Shown here piece after piece: positions 60,108 through 64,000 of a stretch of DNA of 64,000 nucleotides. The notes under the pieces were generated by a model that was given only the letters and a program-made list of their open reading frames with translations, was not told the origin of the DNA and did no database searches. Location of the stretch: assembly GCF_000515395.1 (NCBI RefSeq), contig NZ_KI911782.1, positions 5,486,070 through 5,550,069 of the forward strand, in the 5' to 3' direction. Numbering within the stretch: position 1 is the stretch's first letter; every line of letters starts with the position of its first letter. The position numbers and the translations under genes are program-made. The DNA is from Jiangella gansuensis DSM 44835. Lineage in GTDB: Bacteria > Actinomycetota > Actinomycetes > Jiangellales > Jiangellaceae.

Positions 60108-61337
60108 GTGACGAATAGCCTGGAACTACGCACCGCGACCGACGACGACTACCCCGAACTCGAAACGCTCATCAGCCGAGCCTTCCTCGACGACCCGGAC
60201 GACGACACCTCGGGCCACTTCCGGAAGGTCTTCGAGCCGGACCGGACCCAGGTGGTCGCCGACGACGGGGTGCTGGTCGGAACGGGCGGTGTGCTGACGC
60301 GCGACCTCACCGTCCCGGGCGCGGTCATCCCCGCGGCGCACGTCACCGGCGTCGCGGTGGCGTCGACGCACCGCCGGCGCGGTGTGCTGACGTCGGTCAT
60401 GAACGCCATGCTCACCGAGTCGCGCCAGCGCGGCACCGAGCCGGTCGCCGTGTTGTGGGCCAGCGAGGGAGCCATCTACGGCCGGTTCGGGTACGGGCTG
60501 GCGTCGTGGCGGGTGTCGTACCAGATCCCGACCCGCGGCACGGCGCTGCCGGGCGACGTGCCCGACGGGGTACGGCTGCGGCACGCGGTGTCCGCCGAAG
60601 CGATCGCCGATCTCCGGGCCGTCTACGACCGGGTGCTCGCGCAGCGGCCCGGACTGTCCAGCCGACCGGGACCGTGGTGGGACTACCTCACCGCCGACCC
60701 CAAGAGCTGGCGGCGCGGCATGACCGCCGAGCGGTCCGTCTTCTACGAGGACGACGGCGGTGTACGTGGTTACGCCCGCTACCGGACCAAGAGCGGCTGG
60801 AACAGCACCGGCCCGGACGGCGAGGTCTCGGTGACCGAGATCGTCGCCGAGACGCCCGAGGCATACGCGGGGTTGTGGCGCTTCCTGCTGTCCATCGACC
60901 TCGTTCGCACGGTCAGGTACGGCCAGGCCGCCGTCGACGACCCGCTGACGCACCTGGTCACGAATCCCGACGGGCTGGATGGGACGAAGGGCGGCGCGCT
61001 GTGGATCCGGGTGCTCGACGTGCCGGGCGCGTTGACCGCGCGCCGGTACGCGGCCCCCGTCGACCTGGTGCTCGACGTGTCGGACTCCACCTTCGGTGAG
61101 AACGCCGGCCGGTGGCGACTGGTCGGCGACTCCGCCGCGGCCAGCTGTGAACGCACCGACGCCGAGCCGGACCTCGCCCTGGACATCCGGCAGCTCGGGT
61201 CGCTCTATCTCGGTGGCGTCTCCGCGGGGACGCTGGCCGCGGGCGGCCTGATCACCGAGCTGACGTCCGGCGCCGTCGCCGCCGCGTCGGCCGCGTTCGG
61301 CTGGCACCGGGCGCCGTCCACGGTGGAGATCTTCTGA
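60108..61337 (+). CDS. Eis-family N-acetyltransferase
   Basis: About 409 residues with the Eis layout: a GNAT domain (LRTATDDDYPELETLISRAF; acetyl-CoA loop VAVASTHRRRGVLTSVMNAM; WASEGAIYGRFGYGLAS), a second degenerate GNAT region, and a C-terminal SCP2-like domain (DLALDIRQLGSLYLGGVSAG), ending in a free Phe carboxylate that completes the active site in Eis. Eis enzymes acetylate amines, including aminoglycosides, at several positions. GTG 60108 is preferred (TATACA ends six bases upstream and AGGG is near); ATG 60090 is an alternative. It separates the two FtsK-like modules. Confidence 0.85.
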   Translation: MTNSLELRTATDDDYPELETLISRAFLDDPDDDTSGHFRKVFEPDRTQVVADDGVLVGTGGVLTRDLTVPGAVIPAAHVTGVAVASTHRRRGVLTSVMNAMLTESRQRGTEPVAVLWASEGAIYGRFGYGLASWRVSYQIPTRGTALPGDVPDGVRLRHAVSAEAIADLRAVYDRVLAQRPGLSSRPGPWWDYLTADPKSWRRGMTAERSVFYEDDGGVRGYARYRTKSGWNSTGPDGEVSVTEIVAETPEAYAGLWRFLLSIDLVRTVRYGQAAVDDPLTHLVTNPDGLDGTKGGALWIRVLDVPGALTARRYAAPVDLVLDVSDSTFGENAGRWRLVGDSAAASCERTDAEPDLALDIRQLGSLYLGGVSAGTLAAGGLITELTSGAVAAASAAFGWHRAPSTVEIF

Positions 61338-61367
61338 TCTTCGGGCTCGGAGCCTGCGATCACCGGT

Positions 61368-61409
61368 AGCCGACGGGCCGGTCCTCAGAAGGCTGGACCG
61401 CCGTCGGCT
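61368..61409. terminator. Bidirectional terminator between eis-like gene and the leftward FtsK module
   Basis: AGCCGACGG (61368-61376) / CCGTCGGCT (61401-61409) with an inner CGGTCC/GGACCG block and a ten-base loop, between convergent genes. Confidence 0.72.
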
Positions 61410-61429
61410 GTCGGCTGTCGTCGCTGCGG

Positions 61430-61732
61430 TCAGCCCCAGCCCTCGGTGTCGATCTTCTTGTTGCGTTGCCGTCGCGACAGCATCGACCCGACAGCGAGGA
61501 TCAGCACGATCAGGCAGACCAACAGGACGACGTGCGCACCGCCGATGCCGGCGCCTTCCCAGCCGGGCACCGCCCACACGACGTCATCGGGCGATGCGAT
61601 GAAGCCGCGATCGATCATCCATTCCCGGCCCTCTTCCCATGCGCCGAACACCAGCGGCGCGGCGATCGGTAGCGCGAGTGGCGCGGCGAGGAACATCATG
61701 AACAGGTCGTTGTCGGAGACGGAGTCAGCCAC
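61430..61732 (-). CDS. Small two-TM membrane protein
   Basis: 100 residues: TM helices at about 8-30 (DLFMMFLAAPLALPIAAPLV) and 66-88 (GAHVVLLVCLIVLILAVGSM), with a basic C-terminus (RRQRNKK). No family recognised. GTG 61732 has AGGGGG upstream and lies ten bases after the FtsK-like stop; it is the last gene of that leftward operon. The frame further upstream overlaps the ATPase and looks non-coding. Confidence 0.65.
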   Translation of the reverse strand: MADSVSDNDLFMMFLAAPLALPIAAPLVFGAWEEGREWMIDRGFIASPDDVVWAVPGWEGAGIGGAHVVLLVCLIVLILAVGSMLSRRQRNKKIDTEGWG

Positions 61733-61742
61733 AGAACGCCCC

Positions 61743-63590
61743 CTAATAGACGCCGTCGTTGAGATGCCGGATGCGGACCGCGCGGGTCCGGGAGACCACG
61801 TCGGAGCCGGCGCCGTCATTGCCGCGCCAGTGGACGAGCAGGCTGGTGCCGTCGTTCTCGACCGGCTCGACCTGCTCGACGACGACCCAGCCGTGGTCGT
61901 CGTCGAGGCGGACCAGATTGCCCGGCTGCACCTGCGAGACCATGATCATCTCCGACCAGCCGGTGGCGTCGACACCACCGGTGCCACCGGACGGGACCGT
62001 GGACCGAGCGCGGCTCCAGTCGGCGAGGCCGGCGGCGGTGCCGAAGCCCTCGGCCAGCTCGGCATCGAGGTTGAGCCGCCATGCGGCTTCAGGGCTCTCG
62101 GTGAGCGCCCGCGACCGCCGCACGTGCAGTACCGGGTGGGTGACCAGGTTCGGCCGTAGCGCGTCCAGCAGGTGGAGCTCCTGCTCGTCGTTGCTGCGGC
62201 GGGCTTCGCGGGGGTCCGGGGTCCAGTAGCACTGGACGACGACGGGTGGCGCGTCGCCGGTCTGGACGATCGCCCGGCCGGGTACGGCCTCGGCTGATTC
62301 GTTGTCCGGCGCCCGGCTGCCCCACAGCGCCGATGCGGCCCTGCCGTCGAGCCGGCCCAGGGCCACGACCGCACCGAGGTCGTCCCGGCTCTCCTCGCGC
62401 AGGAGTGAGTCGTCGGCGCGCTGCAGGCTCAGCACGAGGTAGACGTTGACCTGCCGTCCGTGCCGCAGCAAGTCGGTGACGCGATCCAGCGCCAGGGCGG
62501 CGGAGCCCGCGCCGAGCCCCGCCCGGTTGGCGGCGTCGGCGACGGCGGAGGCGAACTCACGGAAGTGGTGGACGATCACCACCAGCGGCTCCAGCTCGGA
62601 CCGGCTGGTGCCGTTCTCCACCAGCGCCACGCGGCCTTCCATCTCGCGCCACGCCTGGTTGAGCACCACGATCTGGTCATCCAGCGTCGAGGCGACGATC
62701 TGCACGTTCGGCCAGTCGCGCACTCCCAGCAGGTCGACCCGGCGATGGTCGATGACCCATACCGGCCAGCCGCGGGCGGCGATCTCGACCGCGATGCCGG
62801 TGAGCAGGACCCGCTTGCCCGATCCGGACCGGCCCAGGACCAGCAGATGGCCTTGCGGCCCGGCGAGATTCCACCCGACCCTGGTGCCGGTGGCGTCGAC
62901 TCCGAGCGGCACCAGCCACGACGAGAGATCCGCTTGCGTCGGGACCGGCCGGCTGACCTGCTCCGGGAGCGCCCGCCGCACGGCCTCACGGGCACGTTCC
63001 TCCCGGCCGACCGGGTCTGGCGTGAGGGTCCCGGTGGCTCGCGTGGGATCGCGCAAGGTGACCCGGCGGCCGCGGATGTTGTGCCGTCCGACGATGTACC
63101 GGTGCTCGAGCTGGTCGTGGACCACCTCGGCCACGCCGGACGACCAGTCCGGTGCTGTGTCGTCGACCTCGCTCGGATACTGGACGTTGACCACGTGCGG
63201 CACGCCCACCCAGCCGCCCTGCCACTGTCGCGCGTCCAGTTCCAGGTAGGACGCGTCCGGCACGCCCAGATGGCGGGCCAGCGCCGTCGCCAGCTCGTCG
63301 ATCACGGCGCCGCGCAGACGACGACGCACCGCCACCGCGTACAACCAACCGGCGCAGCCGAGCACGGGCAGCATGAACAGCACACCCAGCCCTGGCTGGC
63401 CGAGGCTGGCCAGGATGACCCACAGGGCGACCGCGAGCACGGCCATGCCCACCGCGCTGGCGATCAGCGCCGTCGGGCTCCAGCCCTTCATGGTGGGCGC
63501 CGGCGGACGCGCGGCGAACCGCCCCTCCGTGGTGGCGGGCTCGGCCGTGGGTTCGCCGACGGAGGTGTCCACCTGATCGTGTTGCGCCAC
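61743..63590 (-). CDS. Membrane-anchored FtsK/SpoIIIE-like protein with His-His in place of Walker B Asp-Glu
   Basis: 615 residues. Two TM helices (about 44-64 and 67-87: VGMAVLAVALWVILASLG, GVLFMLPVLGCAGWLYAV), a central domain, then an FtsK-like ATPase: Walker A VLGRSGSGKRVLLTG (near 262-275), WPVWVIDHRRVDLLG, and the Walker B strand PLVVIVHHFREFASA where VDEF would be expected. HGRQVNVYLVLSLQRADDSL fits the downstream sensor strand. The C-terminal ~80 residues look like a small beta domain (PGNLVRLDDDHGWVVVEQVE). GTG 63590 is chosen for its GAGAGG Shine-Dalgarno; GTG 63620 is possible. Binding without hydrolysis is the simplest reading. Confidence 0.72.
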   Translation of the reverse strand: MAQHDQVDTSVGEPTAEPATTEGRFAARPPAPTMKGWSPTALIASAVGMAVLAVALWVILASLGQPGLGVLFMLPVLGCAGWLYAVAVRRRLRGAVIDELATALARHLGVPDASYLELDARQWQGGWVGVPHVVNVQYPSEVDDTAPDWSSGVAEVVHDQLEHRYIVGRHNIRGRRVTLRDPTRATGTLTPDPVGREERAREAVRRALPEQVSRPVPTQADLSSWLVPLGVDATGTRVGWNLAGPQGHLLVLGRSGSGKRVLLTGIAVEIAARGWPVWVIDHRRVDLLGVRDWPNVQIVASTLDDQIVVLNQAWREMEGRVALVENGTSRSELEPLVVIVHHFREFASAVADAANRAGLGAGSAALALDRVTDLLRHGRQVNVYLVLSLQRADDSLLREESRDDLGAVVALGRLDGRAASALWGSRAPDNESAEAVPGRAIVQTGDAPPVVVQCYWTPDPREARRSNDEQELHLLDALRPNLVTHPVLHVRRSRALTESPEAAWRLNLDAELAEGFGTAAGLADWSRARSTVPSGGTGGVDATGWSEMIMVSQVQPGNLVRLDDDHGWVVVEQVEPVENDGTSLLVHWRGNDGAGSDVVSRTRAVRIRHLNDGVY

Positions 63591-63666
63591 GGGACTGCCT
63601 CTCGCTCGGTCGGTCCTCACTTCTGAAGGTGCGCCTGGGGGCTCGGCTGTGACAAGGGTTGGTTCC

Positions 63667-64000
63667 TCAGCGGTGCGCCAGGGGAGTCTGCAGTTCCACG
63701 ATCTTCCACGGGTCGGCGGCCGAGTCGCGGGTGAGGAAGGCGAACCACTGGTGGACCATGAGGCTGCCGTTCCAGGCATCCCGGCCGACGGGCGTCATCC
63801 GTACGTAGAAGCGTCGCTCGGCGCGGGTGGCCGTGTCTGGGGTGTCGACGTCGGTGGTCTGTGGTTCGACCGAGCTGATCGACGCGAACGCCTGGTGTTC
63901 GGACCACACCGGCCAGTCGCGCTGCACGTCCTGTTCGAGCCCTTCCAGGTCGTAAGACGATGAGCTGTACTCGTCGGTCAGCCAGGCCTGGGCGCGGGTC
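63667..64000 (-). CDS. Hypothetical protein, N-terminus outside window
   Basis: About 110 C-terminal residues; the frame is open to the right edge. It reads RAQAWLTDEYSSSSYDLEGL, FASISSVEPQTTDVDTPDTA, RRFYVRMTPVGRDAWNGSLM and ends DPWKIVELQTPLAHR. Strand-rich, no TM or recognised motif in this part; it may be an extracellular or periplasm-facing domain. 76 bp before the FtsK-like gene on the same strand, so probably the upstream member of that operon. Confidence 0.6.
   Translation of the reverse strand, partial: TRAQAWLTDEYSSSSYDLEGLEQDVQRDWPVWSEHQAFASISSVEPQTTDVDTPDTATRAERRFYVRMTPVGRDAWNGSLMVHQWFAFLTRDSAADPWKIVELQTPLAHR

Noticed and set aside
1-64000. tRNA, rRNA, insertion sequences or prophage genes
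   Set aside because: I looked for cloverleaf-like segments, transposase motifs, terminal repeats and phage structural genes and saw none that I could support.

Overview
The window reads as chromosomal DNA of a very GC-rich actinomycete, with no phage, plasmid, IS element, tRNA, rRNA or CRISPR visible. The assignment rests on gene content and order: a dnaB / rplI-rpsR-ssb-rpsF / GT87 / PBP1A / padR-ino1 / pcnA / NUDIX-DUF6049-murJ-sigM-antisigma / trxB-trxA series. From memory, this is the arrangement on the trxA side of oriC in Streptomyces; in Mycobacterium the same genes lie on both sides of oriC. A four-gene conservon, a mycothiol-era DinB protein and abundant leaderless genes agree. I cannot name the genus.

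Layout. 1-13.3 kb is accessory and metabolic: a truncated alditol oxidase, an orphan DNA methyltransferase, a vapBC pair whose toxin is frameshifted, a DUF885 peptidase-like protein, an MFS exporter under a MerR/SoxR-type promoter, a NarL-type two-component system beside an MMPL exporter, a GNAT remnant, and a DinB / WYL-regulator / PNPOx group. 13.3-23.1 kb holds dnaB, a cluster of DnaA-box-like sites, a MATE exporter, a second gene with a MerR-type promoter, an ABC1/UbiB kinase, a thiamine-binding-like protein, a second two-component system with a membrane protein, and a TetR regulator. 23.2-25.7 kb is the rpsF-ssb-rpsR-rplI cluster, preceded by a hairpin that looks like the S6:S18 autoregulatory RNA. 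25.9-37.2 kb carries nfo, a MarR/YceI divergent pair, a FemAB + alanine-racemase-like pair, two membrane glycosyltransferases, a bifunctional PBP with a Gly/Asp/Asn tail, and padR-ino1. 37.5-42.2 kb is the conservon (sensor kinase, roadblock, DUF742, GTPase). 43.1-54.3 kb is the envelope and redox block: DUF3054 and pcnA leftwards, then a translationally coupled operon NUDIX-DUF6049-murJ-sigM-antisigma, then trxB-trxA behind a near-perfect sigma-R promoter.

After trxA the familiar order stops. parB/parA are not seen. Instead 54.3-64 kb holds a low-GC gap, a membrane protein with atypical codon use, and two FtsK/EccC-like ATPase modules facing each other across an Eis-type acetyltransferase. 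The first module is an ATPase with one intact and two apparently degenerate nucleotide-binding domains, followed by a three-TM protein and two helical proteins. The second is a membrane-anchored FtsK-like protein with Walker A intact but His-His where Walker B should have Asp-Glu, plus a small membrane protein and an unknown partner. I regard this as the best candidate for an undescribed system.

A recurring feature is a TANNNT-like -10 hexamer ending 5-8 nt before the start codon of operon-leading genes (14 cases), which implies leaderless mRNAs and was used to choose several starts. Starts, promoters and operators are read by eye; family assignments come from recognising motifs, not from database searches.
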